A stretch of DNA of 64,000 nucleotides from Protea cynaroides. Taxonomy: Eukaryota > Streptophyta > Magnoliopsida > Proteales > Proteaceae. Below the pieces are notes generated by a model. The model was not told the DNA's origin. It ran no database searches and saw only the letters and a program-made list of their open reading frames with translations. Location: assembly GCA_028583415.1 (NCBI GenBank), contig CM053270.1:50298663-50362662 (forward strand), in the 5' to 3' direction. Shown one piece after another: positions 22,677-34,399 of this stretch; within the stretch, counting starts at the first letter, position 1; the number at the start of each line of letters is the position of its first letter. Both the position numbers and the translations under genes were made by a program.

Positions 22677-23942
22677 TTATGACTGAAGCTCATTACACTC
22701 CATATTTGGTACATCCAAGAAGTACCAAAATGTACCATGATTTAAGAAGACTATATTGGTGGAGGGGTATGAAAGCAGATATAGCTCGTTTCGTGTTCCA
22801 ATGTCTGAATTGTCAACAAGTTAAAACAGAAAGGCAGAGACCCGCAGGTTTACTACAACCATTACCAGAACCTGCATGGAAGTGGGATTGCATTACCATG
22901 GATTTTGTCACTGGCCTACCTTTGACACCAAGGTCAGTGGACGCGGTTTGGGTTATAGTCGATCGACTCACAAAGACAGCTCGATTTATTGCGGTCAGAC
23001 CTCAGTATACCATGGAGAAACTGGCCAAGTTATATGTGGATAATATAGTCAGACTTCATGGCGTTCCTGAGAGTATAGTATCTGACAGAGATCCCCGTTT
23101 TACATCAAAGTTCTGGGAAGGATTACAGAAAGCTATGGGAACGAAGTTGAAGTTCAGTACAGCTTTTCACCCTCAGACGGACGGACAGTCAGAACGAACT
23201 ATTCAAATTTTAGAAGATCTGCTCCGAGCTTGTGCAATAGATTTCAAGGGAGCTTGGGATGAGAAACTATCACTTATCGAGTTTGCTTATAACAGTTATC
23301 AGGCTACAATTCAGATGGCCCCATATGAAGCACTCTATGGGAAGAAGTGTCGTACACCTCTGTTATGGAACGTGGTGGGAGAAAGAAGAATTGTAGGTCC
23401 GGAGTTCGTTGAAGAAACGTGCCGAGTGATTGATCAGATCAAGGAGAGAGTAAAGACAGCTCAAGTTCGACAGAAGCACTATGCAGATAATCGACGTCGA
23501 GATCTGGAGTTTGCAGTGGGTGACAAAGTGTTCTTGAAGGTATCACCGGTGCGAGGACTGAAATGGTTTGGTAAGAAGGGGAAGCTATGCCCCAGGTATG
23601 TGGGACCATATGAGATATTGAACCGACGTGGTAATGTAGCATATCAATTGGCTTTACCACCATCTATGTCAAGCGTTCATAACGTGTTCCATGTATCATT
23701 ACTGAAGAAGTATGTCAGAGATCCATCGCACATCTTGACCGCTGATCCCCCAGACTTGACTGAAGACTTAACTTTCGAAGTGGTGCCTGTGATGCTCTCA
23801 AGTCGAAAGGTACAGCAACTTCGAACCAAGGATATCCATTATGTGAAGGTGCATTAGAGAAGCCAAAATGTGGAGGAAATTACTTGGGAAGAGGAGAGCG
23901 CGATGAGGAAGGAGTACCCTAACCTTTTCAACGATCAAGGTA
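22677..23942 (+). pseudogene. Element A integrase with chromodomain-like tail
   Basis: An HHCC finger (H at TEAHYTP, then FQCLNCQQVK) precedes the catalytic core: ITMDFVTGLP (Asp, 22900), IVSDRDPRF (Asp, 23078) and DGQSERTIQILED (Glu, about 23189). The frame is open from 22679 to 23857. The C-terminal region carries VGDKVFLKVSP, VGPYEIL and a tail SSRKVQQLRTKDIHYVKV, then EEITWEEE and YPNLF, characteristic of chromodomain chromoviruses. A TAG at 23855 (W in element B) interrupts the tail. Integrase inserts the cDNA and the tail would steer it towards heterochromatin. Confidence 0.9.
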
Positions 23943-23946
23943 CGTT

Positions 23947-24040
23947 CAAATTTCAGGGCCGAAATTTCTTTTAAGGGTGGGGGAGTTGTGAAACCTATAT
24001 GCAAATTTCGGGACGAAATTTCTTTTAAGGGTGGGGGAGT
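23947..24040 (+). repeat. Duplicated 3' end and polypurine tract (A)
   Basis: The segment AAATTTC...GAAATTTCTTTTAAGG then GTGGGGGAGTTGT occurs twice in tandem (about 23947-23990 and 24002-24043). The second copy abuts the LTR and would be the working polypurine tract. The first is followed by TGTGAAACC, which resembles a decayed LTR start. Confidence 0.8.
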
Positions 24041-26365
24041 TGTAAGACCCGCACTCCGTAAACCCGGTCTAAACCTTGGTTTTGTGTCGTAGCAGGTCTT
24101 CCGATCATCACCGGGCCAGACGGGACGAGCAGATGACAAGCAGGTACGAAATCGGACCAAAGACGATCAAATCAACATGATTTTATGTTGACCGGTCGAT
24201 GGTACCGGTCGACCGGTCAGCTCTGCGCAGCTGAATGTGGAAATCCGGAAATTGACTTCTGATTGTCCCACTTTCCTGATTTCGAATCCTAAGACTTTTC
24301 TAATCCTAATAGGGTTACTAAACCCTAATTCTAGCCTATAAATACACCCTTAAACCTCCTCAAATCCTTTCCATTATCTCTCATAAACCTTAAAGAAGAG
24401 AAGGAGGTTGGAAAGGAGAAGGAGCTAGGAAGAAGAAGAAGGTGCCGCCATTACCGTTCGACGACGCTCACGTTACGCCAGTCAACGGTAAGTGTTTGAA
24501 TCAATCTTCTTACCCTATGTTAGTTGTGTGGGTGGATCAATACCATGCAAAGTAGGTATTGATCTAAAACCCTAAATTGGCCAATAAACCCTAGGTTGCC
24601 GTCAAACCCTAGATTCGAGTTCCGAGATGATATTCATCGGAATAAGACTCGAATGAGTTGGGGATAACTCTAACTCAAAGATTAGACTTAGAATGGATAG
24701 GAGAAACCTTGGAAATCCATGGAGGATGATCGACGGCAGTCGAAAAACCCATGTATGGTCTTCCGGAGACATACCGGTCGACTATACCGGTTGCACACCG
24801 TGCGACCGGTATATTGCCACCGGTATCCCTCGGGAGGCTGGTCTGTGGGGACCGGCTGACCAACCGGTCACCAGTCTTTCCCACAGAGCTGCGATCGATA
24901 CATGCCACCGGTCAGCTCTGTGAGGGTATTTTGTAACTATGTTGGTTTTCGACCAACATGAAACCCTAAGCAATATATTCTAATGAAACCCTAATAACAT
25001 TGTATGACTTTGTGACTTCCCGTTTGGATCTTGCGATGTGGAGCAAGCTAACAAACGAGCGTCAGGTAAGGGAATCTGACCTAAACCTAATAATTAATGG
25101 ACAGTAAATCATTGTTAAATCACCTGATTATATATGATGTGATGTTTGTGCATATTCACATGCCATCTTTTATTTTCAGTTATTATTACTGTTCATGCAT
25201 TGATAGGATGTGATTGTTATGCATGTGATTGTTTTCGTTAGTGTGTGGAGTGGGGCATGGGCCTGGGATCGCTCCACACACTAGCACTTTTTGTAGTATT
25301 CTATCTTAACATGCTTGGTATGGGTGGGGCATCAGGGGAAGGTGGTGGTACGGTGGTCTCCGATATTAATGTTGGCGTGGCCATGGTTATGTGGCACTCT
25401 GGTCTCCGAGTCGACGCTGACTTGTCCACGATGCTTTAGCTCTATCTCTATGCCGTAGGGAGTTATGTTGGAATAGGGTCTACCTGCGTTATGTATCTAT
25501 CCTAGTGGGTTAGTTGCGGATAGGGCATCAGGGGAGGTGTGGGAATGCCTTAGCTCTATCTCTATGCCGTAGACGGCTGTGCTGGAATAGAGCATACATT
25601 GATGACATATAGGATTGGTTAGTTGCGAACCCAGTTTGCGAGCCCTGGCCAGTAGGGGCTTAGGTACTGGTATGGGTAGAGCATCAGGGGAGGTACGGGG
25701 GTATCTTAGCTCTATCTCTATTCCATGATGGGTGCATGTGGGCCAATGGGGGTGTGATCCATGAGGTGCCACACACTCGTGTATAGAGGTACGGGGGTCA
25801 CCAAACATTTCTATAACACATTGCAAACTTAAACCAGACCACAGCATAAAATGATTGTTACTCATGCATAATATTGTGAAATTGTCTGATTGTCTTACTG
25901 AGCTATGTTGTGAGCTCACCCTTTGTATATATACATGTTTTTAGATGTTGATGCAGGTTATACAGTGGACGACTATATGAACGCTCCGGCGTATGGTGGT
26001 GTAGCTGCTCTGGACGTACAGGCAGGAGAGGACGAGCATGACGCTTCATGCGAGTGCCCTTTCTGCGTGTACTTGTGATTGGATTTTATTTATTCGTTTC
26101 AGTTATTTTCGTTTGATATTAAAGAGATGTAAAAGATATTTATTTATGTTTGGGCTTGAATAATTGGATACTTATTTAATTTATCAATAGATACTCAGTT
26201 TATTCTATTTTAAAGACTTCCGTTGTATTGTTTATATTCTGATTGTGGTTATGTGTAATGGTTTGTACGAGTGGACACGGCCTATTCGAGATCCTGGTGT
26301 GAACCGTTGGTTCAATGACGGTTCACTCACACCATTCTGGTTGGATCAGAATTTGGGGTGTGACA
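24041..26365 (+). repeat. Element A 3' LTR
   Basis: 2325 bp, nearly the same length as the 5' LTR, with the same landmarks: motif clusters at 24190-24220 and 24771-24916 and a TATA box at 24337. The small reading frame near the end is intact here. Confidence 0.93.
25935..26078 (+). CDS. LTR small reading frame ending in CxCxxC (A 3' LTR)
   Basis: A 47-residue frame from ATG 25935 to TGA 26076-26078: MFLDVDAGYTVDDYMNAPAY, then GGVAALDVQAGEDE and HDASCECPFCVYL. From the Gly of AGYT onwards it aligns without gaps with 58541-58663 in element C and with the frame in B, through many synonymous codon differences, which suggests selection on protein. It is acidic, with a C-x-C-x2-C end that might bind metal. 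GATGCAG just before the conserved part resembles a 3' splice site, so the true start may be in an upstream exon, not this ATG. The product is unknown. Confidence 0.5.
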   Translation: MFLDVDAGYTVDDYMNAPAYGGVAALDVQAGEDEHDASCECPFCVYL

Positions 26366-27771
26366 AACCAATCCTATATGTCATCATAGTAGGCCTTATC
26401 CCAGCACAGTTTCCTAAGGCATAGAGATAGGGCTAGAGTCTGGTGGCCAGGCCGGGGACTACAGTGCCACGTCCTCCCCTTGATACCTTACCCACATCAA
26501 GCATGCTAAGACAGAAGCGATACGAAAAGGTAATAGTGTGATGAATGATCCCAGACCCCAGGCCCTTTCCATTCCATACACCAACGAAAACAGTCACATG
26601 CCTAACAATCACAACCTAGCATAGCGAGTATGCATGAACAATATAATAACTGAAAGTAAAGATGACATGTGAATATGCACAAACAACACTCCATAGAACA
26701 ATAATTATTAACAATGTTTTACTGTTATTAGTTAATTAGGGTTTGGGTCCGATTCCCTTACATGATGCTCGATTGCTTACTTGCTTCGCGTCACAACGTC
26801 CAATCTTGCTATCACAGGGTCCTACACGATGTTAGGGTTTAAATAGAATTAGTTCCTTAGGGTTTTACGTTGGTCGAAAACCAACTAGGTCAAAATATAC
26901 CCAAAACAGTGCATACCGGTCGCAGGTACCGGTCACTGCACTGGGGGAAAATGGTGCGACCGGTATGGTCGACCGGTCCCTCCCTGACTAGCTCCCGAGA
27001 GGTACCTGTCGCAGTACTGGTCGCATATAGTGCAACCGGTATAGTCGACTGGTATGCCTCCGGAAGACCACCAACTTGGTGTTCATCTTCCGTCGGTCAC
27101 CCACTATGACTCCTAGGGGTCCTCCTATGCATTCTAGGCCTGAGCAATGAGTTAGGGTTGTTTTATGTTCCATTCAAGTCCTAATTCCTATGATTCTTCG
27201 CCTAGAATTCGATTCTAGGGTTTATCGAACAATTAGTGTTTAACGGGAATTTAGGGATTTTGATCAATACCTAGCCTTGCATGGTATTGATCAGTCATCC
27301 ATAATGCTTAACTTAGAGAGAAGTTCAAGCACTTACCGTTGGTTCTCAACTATGGTGTTCTTTATCCAACGGCGGCTCCTCTTCCACCTTTCTTAGCTCT
27401 TTCTCCTCTTCAAATCTCTTTCACCTCTCTAGGGTTTGTGAGGATCAATCAAAGAGGTTTAAGGAGGTTTAGAGGTCCTTAAATAGGCTAGATTAGGTTT
27501 TAGGAAGTTTTCCTACGTTAGGAAAGTCTCTAGGATTGAGATTTGGCAAGCGGGACCCACAAAGATCCATTTTCCGGATCTAACTAGTCTGCCCGCGTAG
27601 ACATACCGGTCGACCGGTATCATAAGACCGGTATGATAATATATCTCTGTTTTGGTCCGTTTTCGTACCTGATTGTCATCCGTTCGTCCCGTCTGGTCCG
27701 GTTATGATTGGAAGACCTGTTACGACATGAAATAGAGGTTTAGATCGGGTTCATAGAGTGCGGGTCTTACA

Positions 27772-28983
27772 GCAGTACACTTTGATTGGGATCTACAGTA
27801 GCTGGATGTTAAGAATGCATTTCTTCAAGGGGAGTTGGCTGAATAAATGTACATGGATGTTCCTCTAGGGTTTACCTCATCAGTCACTAAAGGAAAAGTG
27901 TGATCTATGGACTCAAGTAATCTCCTAGGGCATGGTTTGGGAGATTTCACAGAGCCATGACATCTGTAGGCTACAAACAAAGCAATGCTGATTACACATT
28001 GTTCATTAAGCAAAGGGATGGAAAAATTACTATTCTCGTAGTATACGTTGATGATATTGTGGTTACTGGTAGTGATGATGCAGAAATTAGACAATTGAAG
28101 ACCTTATTAGGAAAGGAGTTTGAAGTCAAAGACCTAGGAAAACTGAGATATTTCCTTTGGATTGATGTATCTCACTCCACCAAAGGTATCTATTTGTCTC
28201 AGAGGAAGTATATACTTGATCTTCTTTCAGAGACGGGTCTCTTAGGGTGTCAGCCGTGTTAAACACCTATTAATCCTAAGGTCAAACTGCAAGAAAAAAC
28301 CGGTATACCAGTTGATAAGGAGCAGTACCAATGGCTAGTTAGAAAGTTGATATATCTAGCTCATACTCGGCCTGATATTGCCTTTGCAACGAGCTTGGTG
28401 AGCCAATTCATGCATGACCCTTATTCTTCTCATATGGATGCTGTTTTCCACGTATTGCACTATCTTGAATCTGCTCCTGGAAGAGGAATCCTACTATCTT
28501 CTCAGAGTTGATGCCTACACTGATGCAGACTGGACAGAAAATTTAGATAGAAAGTCTACTTCAGGATATTGTACCTTTATTAGAGGGAACCTGGTGACTT
28601 GGCGCAGCAAGAAGCAAAATGTGGTAGCTCATTTAAGTGCAGAGGCTAAGTTTAGAGCTATGGTTCAGGGAATATGTGAGTTGTTATGGGTGCAGGGACT
28701 ACTCAAGGATCTGGGTGTCTACACTACCTAGCCTATGAGGTTATTTTGTGACAATAAAACTGCTATCAGTATTGCTCACAACCCAGTACAACATGATAGG
28801 ACCAAACATGTGAAAATTGATGGTCACTTTATCAAAGAAAAATTTGATAATGGACAGATCTATGTTCCATATGTTCAATCTGGTGATCAAGTGGCTGACA
28901 TCTTCACCAAAGGACTCCCAAGGAAACAGTTTCATCTATTATTGTCCAAGTTGTGTATGTCTGATATATATGCACTAACTTGA
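27772..28983 (+). pseudogene. Copia RT C-terminus and RNase H (broken)
   Basis: Continuation of the copia split at 13578: LDVKNAFLQGEL (27807), then a frame-disrupted stretch, then SVGYKQSNADYTLFIKQRDG with catalytic YVDDIVVTG (28047), LGKLRYF and GIYLSQRKYILDLL. Stops fall at 28261 and 28509. RNase H follows: AYTDADWTENLDRKSTSGYC (28514), KQNVVAHLSAEAKFRA, LFCDNKTAISIAHNPVQHDR (28743) and DQVADIFTKGLP. Core catalytic residues persist. An internal deletion removed the RT palm region between NAFLQGEL and the SVGYK block. Confidence 0.88.
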
Positions 28984-28990
28984 GGGGGAG
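28982..28990 (+). promoter_or_regulatory. Copia polypurine tract
   Basis: GAGGGGGAG directly before the 3' LTR, the usual plus-strand primer. Confidence 0.85.
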
Positions 28991-29180
28991 TGTTGAGAAT
29001 GTCAATATTATTTATAAGGGTAGATTAGTAATTTGATATTTATTGCTTTTGTTTATTCTATTTGTTCTCTCTTTATTTTCAGTAGGGGTATTATTGTAAT
29101 CTGCCCTTTGGGTATTTCATTATAAATAGATGGTAGGATGAGGAGAACTTAATTTCTCTCATTCTTTTTCTGAATCAACA
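28991..29180 (+). repeat. Copia 3' LTR
   Basis: 190 bp, pair of 8183-8372, followed by the target duplication CATTT. Confidence 0.92.
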
Positions 29181-30250
29181 CATTTACATCCTTAATTGGA
29201 ACAGGATAGGTTCTGGAACTGGAACTTTCCAATCTAACATGGATATGACTATGCACAATTTGATTTGTTGCGATGCAGCATATAGTGCTGGTGCTACATT
29301 TAGGCTGCTTAAAAGTGGGCGAACAGCTGATAGAAGCTGAAATCCCAAGTTGATGGCCTGAATGTGGGATTGGTTTGGATTGACAGCCAAGGAAGTACAT
29401 TTTGAGGGGCCTCTGGAATCTTGATGCGGATGAATATGAGAAGGTCTGCTAATCTTTAACCATATCTTTGACTAGAATCATTGATGGAGAGTAGAGAAGA
29501 TTATTTATAGCTAGAAATAGAATTCAGATAAGATAATATGAAAGAAATGAAAATACCTTCTTTGATATCCATCAAGAAGGGTGGAAATAGAGGCCTAGGA
29601 GATCCAGCTTTCAAGGAAATTTCTTACAATAAGAAACTAAATGTCATTTATTTAAATATTCAACCAAGTCCTCATACAATAAGATGATTAACACCTATAT
29701 AGACATCTCAAAGACTCTTATATTAGTTAAATATATCAAATAGATGATTACTGAAGGCCACACTGTCCATCCAATGAGAGACATTGAACAAATTGCTGTT
29801 AGATTTCTAATCATTGAAGGCTGCAAACATTAAATCAAATGTAGGATGCTTAAATTAATGTAGCAATCGAGTAGATTAAGGTATGGCTTGGGGATAAATT
29901 CCTTCCTGGCTCGAACCTTCCTAATTATTAGATAGGGAGAAGGAGAAGGTAAACTTGCCCTTTACTAGCCCATTTATAATTATGTGAGTCCAAGAAGCCA
30001 CATAAAATAATTTTATATGTCAAATCGTGTTAATTGTAACAAAATGTATCTGCTCAATCAGTTAGTCATGTTCAAGTGGTTCAGGTAGGCAATTTGAAGG
30101 TGAGGCTGTATGGGAGAGGGGTTGCATTATCTGTTTGGGTCTGGGACTGATGCTCCCAGGCCATGGTTGATACAGCCTGTTTGCTATTGGGGCCGGTTCA
30201 GTTGGGTGTTGGAGGCTAGGCAGCTTGGTTGGGAATTGCCATTCTAGCTG

Positions 30251-30301
30251 TAACTTTTTTTTTTTTTTATTTATTTATTTATTTATTTATTTATTTTTTT
30301 T
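30251..30301. repeat. Poly-T and (TTTA)n tract
   Basis: A T run followed by about seven TTTA units and another T run. It is a simple repeat of the type left by old retroelement tails. Confidence 0.9.
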
Positions 30302-32382
30302 AACCAAGATTCCTACACAAGTCAAATGACATTACTAGAAGCTAACTTTTGTTTCCAATGCACTAAGTACTTAAGGCTTTTAATCATTTATTCCAATTTC
30401 AAGCAAGCTGAAATACTGATTCCTAGTGGTCATGGGTTCCCAATATGACATCTTTCTAACAAATTACTTCAATAAATGCCGTGTATTCTTTATGTTAAAT
30501 GGCTTGGACTTGTGCCTTGTTTTGTTTTTGGACTTGGGGCTGGTCATGTACTTTTGCTGGAATTTGGGTATGTCTTGTGGGCTTAGGTTATTGGCTCAAC
30601 ATATCAGGTCTTGCCCTTTTTCTTTTAGTTAGATTGAGGATGCCATAAGAGGGCCCTTGTGAAGGAATTGGGTTTAGACTTTAGAGAACATTTTTCCCCC
30701 TTGGGTGATTTTATGCCTTTTTACATATTCTATTACTACCATTGCAAAACAACTTAACTCGGCCTGACCCCAACTAAATGGCTGCTACCATTGCTACAGA
30801 ACTGAACTATCATATTTGTTTAACACTAGATGTGCTGGATTTCAAATGTCAGTAATTGTTTTATATATAACTATTAATTGTCAGTATGAATGATGTGAAG
30901 AAAAATTAAAATTGGGTTTCTCGCGTCATTGAACATATAGTGACCAATACCCTTCATTATCAAAAGAAATCCCATTTGAAGGTGTACCAGTAAATAATAA
31001 TTAATCTGTTATCTTTTGTTCTGTCCTGGCAAGAATGTTTAGTTTGACTGCCTTTGATTTGTTTGGATTTCGCATTCTTACTCTGATAGTGTTATCAGCC
31101 CGATTGCTTTGTTTCCATGATTTGTCCTCTTGTTAAAATATCATGTATGCTCATTGGTCGACAATTTTGCACGCTATAACATTATTTTCTTCTATACAAG
31201 TCACTTACGGAGTAACAATGGAAATAACCTGCCAGTTGATGAGAATGTGCTACTTAACCTCTTTTAATGATTGGCAATATTTAGAGCAAATAAAATGAGT
31301 ATATTTTTGTGCTGATTTGAAATATGATTGTTTTCATTTTTGGCATTTCGTAATCTATTTGTCAGTGGTCCTTTTGGAAATTGGAATTACAAGTACAAGT
31401 GCTTTGTACTCCTACTGAAATATAACATGCAATTGCATTGTACTCGCACAAGTATGGAGTTGAAATGAGAGTCATGTGGTGCCTTACCTATCTATGTTGT
31501 TGTTCAATTTTTTATTAACAATAGGGGAAGGGCTATTTTACACTTCACCTGTGCTTGGACAATGTAATGCTTTTTCACCTGTCATGAGGGAGCACAATGG
31601 TGGCTTCATGTGATAGAAGTTCTGTACTAATCTCACTGGTCATTTGTTTCATCCCCAAATAAGTAAAGAGCCTAGGAATTACATAGATGCCATTTTTATG
31701 TTTATATTGATATCCCTTTTGTGGCAATTTGATGTAATTTTCTAGAATTTTGATTTAAACTTTGTCACTTCCTCACCCATTTTGCATTGAAATTTCAGCA
31801 ACAAGACTGATGCGGGGTCCTCTATCACTTGGACCCACCACATACTGCTCTGTGGCAAGTGATGAAGTGTAGAAGTACCTGTCACTAAAAACCCCTCTTA
31901 GAATTTTGGCTGATCCTAAATCTCATGTTTGCTCCCCTTGTACTCCTTGTTCCTTTTCTTTATTTATCCAAAAAGAATAAAGCAAGCTCAATACAAAAGC
32001 CTGTGTTGACCAGTGGGTCCCCTAATTGGATGCATTTTGAACCACAACTATCATCAGTAGATGATTAAGGTTTATTGTGTCAATAATAATGTTCTTTTAC
32101 CACATAGGTGGAGCCAGGATCATTCCTCAACTGTCTAATAAAGCAAGCATAAAGATTTCTTAACGGTTGTGGCTGAAAATCCTTAATTGAGTTGCATGAA
32201 TTTTTACTCATTAGATCCCATAAATCCAAAATTACTTTTATTTAAGGTTTCTACCGAGTAGATATGGTGTTCACAATCATTTGTTATTATATACTTCTTA
32301 TAAGTTCTTGTCCCTTTGCCTTCAATTCCTTTTCCAGAAAGCTTGTTGTTTCACCAAGAACATAAGTTGATGTCTGGAATGA

Positions 32383-32429
<47 letters not shown>
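32383..32429. repeat. (TA)n(TG)n microsatellite
   Basis: ATATAT then about 16 TG units, 200 bp upstream of the ligase exon. Confidence 0.95.
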
Positions 32430-32432
<3 letters not shown>

Positions 32433-32632
32433 ATGTCAAACCATCATAACTAGAGGAAGCAGCTTTGCAAAGTAATCTAATTCAACAGATTGTTGTTGTT
32501 ATTGGCCAGATAAGATTAAATAGATGTTGTCTCAGGTGGTTTTCGATACTTTTCTCCCCAATGTCATTCTTTGGTATTTTGGCTGTCATTATTTACGAAT
32601 ATCATGTGTAATTTCCTTTTATTCTGTGGCAG

Positions 32633-32777
32633 GATCAACAAGCCTGGGAGCTATAATTGTTCCTAATAAAGATGAGCTTTTACTCAAAGCCAAAAAGTTA
32701 TCTAGTTTAAATGCTGATTCTTCTGAACTCAGTAAGGAGAAAATCCAGAGTCTTTTACGTGAGGAGCTAAAAATACG
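32633..32777 (+). pseudogene. Exon of an acyl-ACP/acyl-CoA ligase gene (AAE15/AAE16 type)
   Basis: Bounded by TCTGTGGCAG (acceptor) and ATACG|GTTAGT (donor), it encodes LGAIIVPNKDELLLKAKKLS then ELSKEKIQSLLREELK. This matches, from memory, the region after VIGQDQRR in plant plastid long-chain acyl-ACP synthetases (AAE15/AAE16), which activate fatty acids with ATP. The preceding codons read GAT CAA CAA (DQQ) in a different frame from LGAI, so one base appears to be missing at about 32642. The end KIR replaces the family's T-W. The next exon lies 5.4 kb away, beyond an LTR element. Frameshift and missing neighbours point to a broken gene. Sequencing error is an alternative. Confidence 0.7.
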
Positions 32778-33300
32778 GTTAGTCTTTCCTCTTGATCGAA
32801 CTGTTTAGAAACTTTCTGTACTGTGTTTGCGCATTTACAAGATTTTGTAGCACTAAAATGATGTAAAATTTCTGTATCCATGTACTTTGGTGAAGAAAAA
32901 CTGTTGCTGATTGAACATACAGTATTCATCAATAGAAATCAATAGAAATCAATAGAAATTTGAAATTTCCATTTGTCTAAACAAGATGAGGATGTCTTTG
33001 ATGTGAACTATGTGAACCTATTATAAAATTTAGAATGAGCTGCTACATGAATCCCAGGAGCCTATGGTGTAAACCTAACGCAGAACAAGGAAATTGAGTT
33101 TTTATTTGACGTGAATATGACCTTTCAGCCTTTGATTTTCTCAGCATACCGACATGTATTTTTTATCGTGAAAATTTTGAAAAAGTGATAATGTGGGTGC
33201 CTGGGTGGAAAATTCACATGTGACGAAGCTCCTTGGGCTTTATGTCAATCACAGAAGAATTTGTAGCCTATGGTAGTATGTTAGCAAGAGGGGAAGGAGA
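32778..33300 (+). other. Ligase intron, no further exon seen
   Basis: AT-rich intronic sequence with a triple AATAGAAATC repeat (32931-32957). I found no match for the penultimate ligase exon (family residues around GPILIVDEPFT). Confidence 0.45.
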
Positions 33301-33305
33301 GTCTC

Positions 33306-33688
33306 TGATATGAACCTTGAGGACAAGGTTCTCCCCAAAGCGGACGGCAATGTTATGATACAATGCAGTGACACTCCAGCAGCTTGAGATTCAGCAACAC
33401 ATGGAGAGCCGATCGCACCGTCAAGCTTATTGCATGTCTGTGTATGTGGCACCGAAGTTGTTATACGTGGCCAAGTTGTTATAACCGTAGCCTTAGCTGT
33501 CATAACAGAATTTGTTAGGAAGAACCTTCTAGTATTTGCTTACATCTCTGTTGTATAGCGATGATTGAAATGAGTGAGATATGGACAGATCATTCTACAA
33601 TTCTTCTCTACTTCTCTCTTCTATCTGGAGGACACTTCCCTCGAAGTAGCTATTTACGATTAAGCTTGTTTTGTTGATGCTTTCAGCA
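33306..33688 (+). repeat. 5' LTR of the non-autonomous element
   Basis: It aligns with 35747-36114 almost throughout and ends in GATGCTTTCA. Its last 30 bp differ in length from the 3' copy, so the end is approximate. Confidence 0.7.
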
Positions 33689-34399
33689 AGAGACTTTTAT
33701 GGGAGAAGGAACTCGCCTCTGTTTCCTTGACGACGGTGTTCGGCAACTCGTTGCAACATCGGCTACCCACAACGCCCAGCTCGACTCCATTCATGCCATT
33801 CGCATCACTTAGCAGCGGACCTTCTTTGAGCTCTCTCGACTCTTGACTTCCATGGAGAAGAAGATCAACCGAGTCTTTTGACTTTCCGCATCCCCCTCCC
33901 TGCCCCCTACTGTCTTTGTTACCGCCACCCAACCCCCTTGTTCCTCCTCCATCTCCACTCCAATCAAGCTGTCCACAACCAATCCCGAGCCTCCTACTGC
34001 TCCTTTTCCGGTTGCTGGTATCTTTAGTTCACCGCCTCCTCTACCAACGATCCCTTTGCCTTACCCGATTGGTTGGATATCCAAAGATGAAGTCGTGGCA
34101 TTTTGTCCGACTGCAATAGCCCAAGTATTGGTTTCACATATCTTCAAGAAGCTCAGTGGGTGGAAGTTCGTCCATCCTGGCTGCGATCTCTTCCTCCACG
34201 ACTCCCGCTACTACCTTCCCCGCCGGCTCCGGCACTCTTACCGCCACCCCCATATCCACGGATACACATTAAGGGATTGACTCCGATCGACATGCAATTT
34301 CGTAGAGAGAAAGGACTCTGCTACACCTGGGATGAGAAATTCGCACAACTCTTTCTTCTTGAGTACGATGGGGAATCGGGTGATCTAGATAATACACCA

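Larger units (their letters stand above)
14326..26365 (+). mobile_element. Gypsy element A (chromovirus, Tekay-like), complete
   Basis: A full-length element of 12,040 bp: LTRs 14326-16652 and 24041-26365, tRNA-iMet primer site, antisense gene, gag, protease, RT, RNase H, integrase, chromodomain-like tail and polypurine tract. RT position before integrase places it in Ty3/gypsy. The DRVQ-type C-terminal tail and overall sequence suit the Tekay/Del chromoviruses from memory. The flanks TAACC and AACCA share AACC, so the target duplication is imperfect or 4 bp. It sits inside a related solo LTR. The first 270 bases of the two LTRs differ at about eight positions, so insertion is fairly recent, yet gag and pol carry several stops. 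Confidence 0.93.
13579..27771 (-). mobile_element. Gypsy solo LTR, minus strand, split by gypsy element A
   Basis: Pieces 13579-14325 and 26366-27771 together form one minus-oriented LTR of about 2.15 kb. On the minus strand it begins TGTAAGACCCGCACTC (27771) and ends GGGGTGTGACA (13579). It is a diverged relative of the LTRs of element A and has the same parts: a TATA-like TATTTAA (about 27480), motif clusters at 27603-27636 and 26918-27055, and the terminal small reading frame (13860-13985, with a stop). No internal domains accompany it, so it is a recombination product. It interrupts copia RT between LAYT and AVHFDW. TACAG abuts both ends, though the exact duplication is ambiguous because it overlaps the LTR end. 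Confidence 0.85.
8183..29180 (+). mobile_element. Ty1/copia retrotransposon, heavily nested and degenerate
   Basis: Two 190-bp LTRs (8183-8372 and 28991-29180), each TGTTGAGAA...GAATCAACA, are flanked by a perfect 5-bp duplication CATTT (8178-8182 and 29181-29185). A tRNA-iMet primer site follows the 5' LTR and a GAGGGGGAG polypurine tract precedes the 3' LTR. The domain order gag, protease, integrase, RT, RNase H is the copia order. Two later insertions split it: a truncated copia within gag (9600-10991) and the gypsy stack within RT (13579-27771). Many stops show that it is old. Confidence 0.93.
6600..29194. mobile_element. hAT element interrupted by a copia retrotransposon
   Basis: The left end TAGAGATGTAAATGGAT (6600) and the right end, complement TAAGGATGTAAATGGAT (29194), match at 15 of 17 positions. 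Both sides carry the 8-bp duplication ATTGGAAC (6592-6599 and 29195-29202). Subterminal TCCGAATTCG-type repeats crowd 6611-6780 and 8040-8165, typical of hAT transposase-binding regions. The element itself is only about 1.6 kb (6600-8182 plus 29186-29194). The copia at 8183-29180 inserted 14 bp from its right end. No transposase is present, so it is non-autonomous. Confidence 0.85.
29203..32632. other. Host sequence, probably intronic, no exon recognised
   Basis: Sequence between the hAT element and the ligase exon. I looked for the upstream ligase exons (the family's STGENVEP region) and did not find them. It holds a T-rich and TTTA-repeat tract (30251-30300) and a (TA)n(TG)n tract (32383-32429). 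A CGGCCTGACCCCAACTAAATGG block at about 30752 resembles SINE-associated sequence, too weakly to call. Confidence 0.45.

Noticed and set aside
30752..30785. Possible SINE fragment (CGGCCTGACCCCAACTAAATGG)
   Set aside because: Too short, with no Pol III boxes, tail or target duplication visible.
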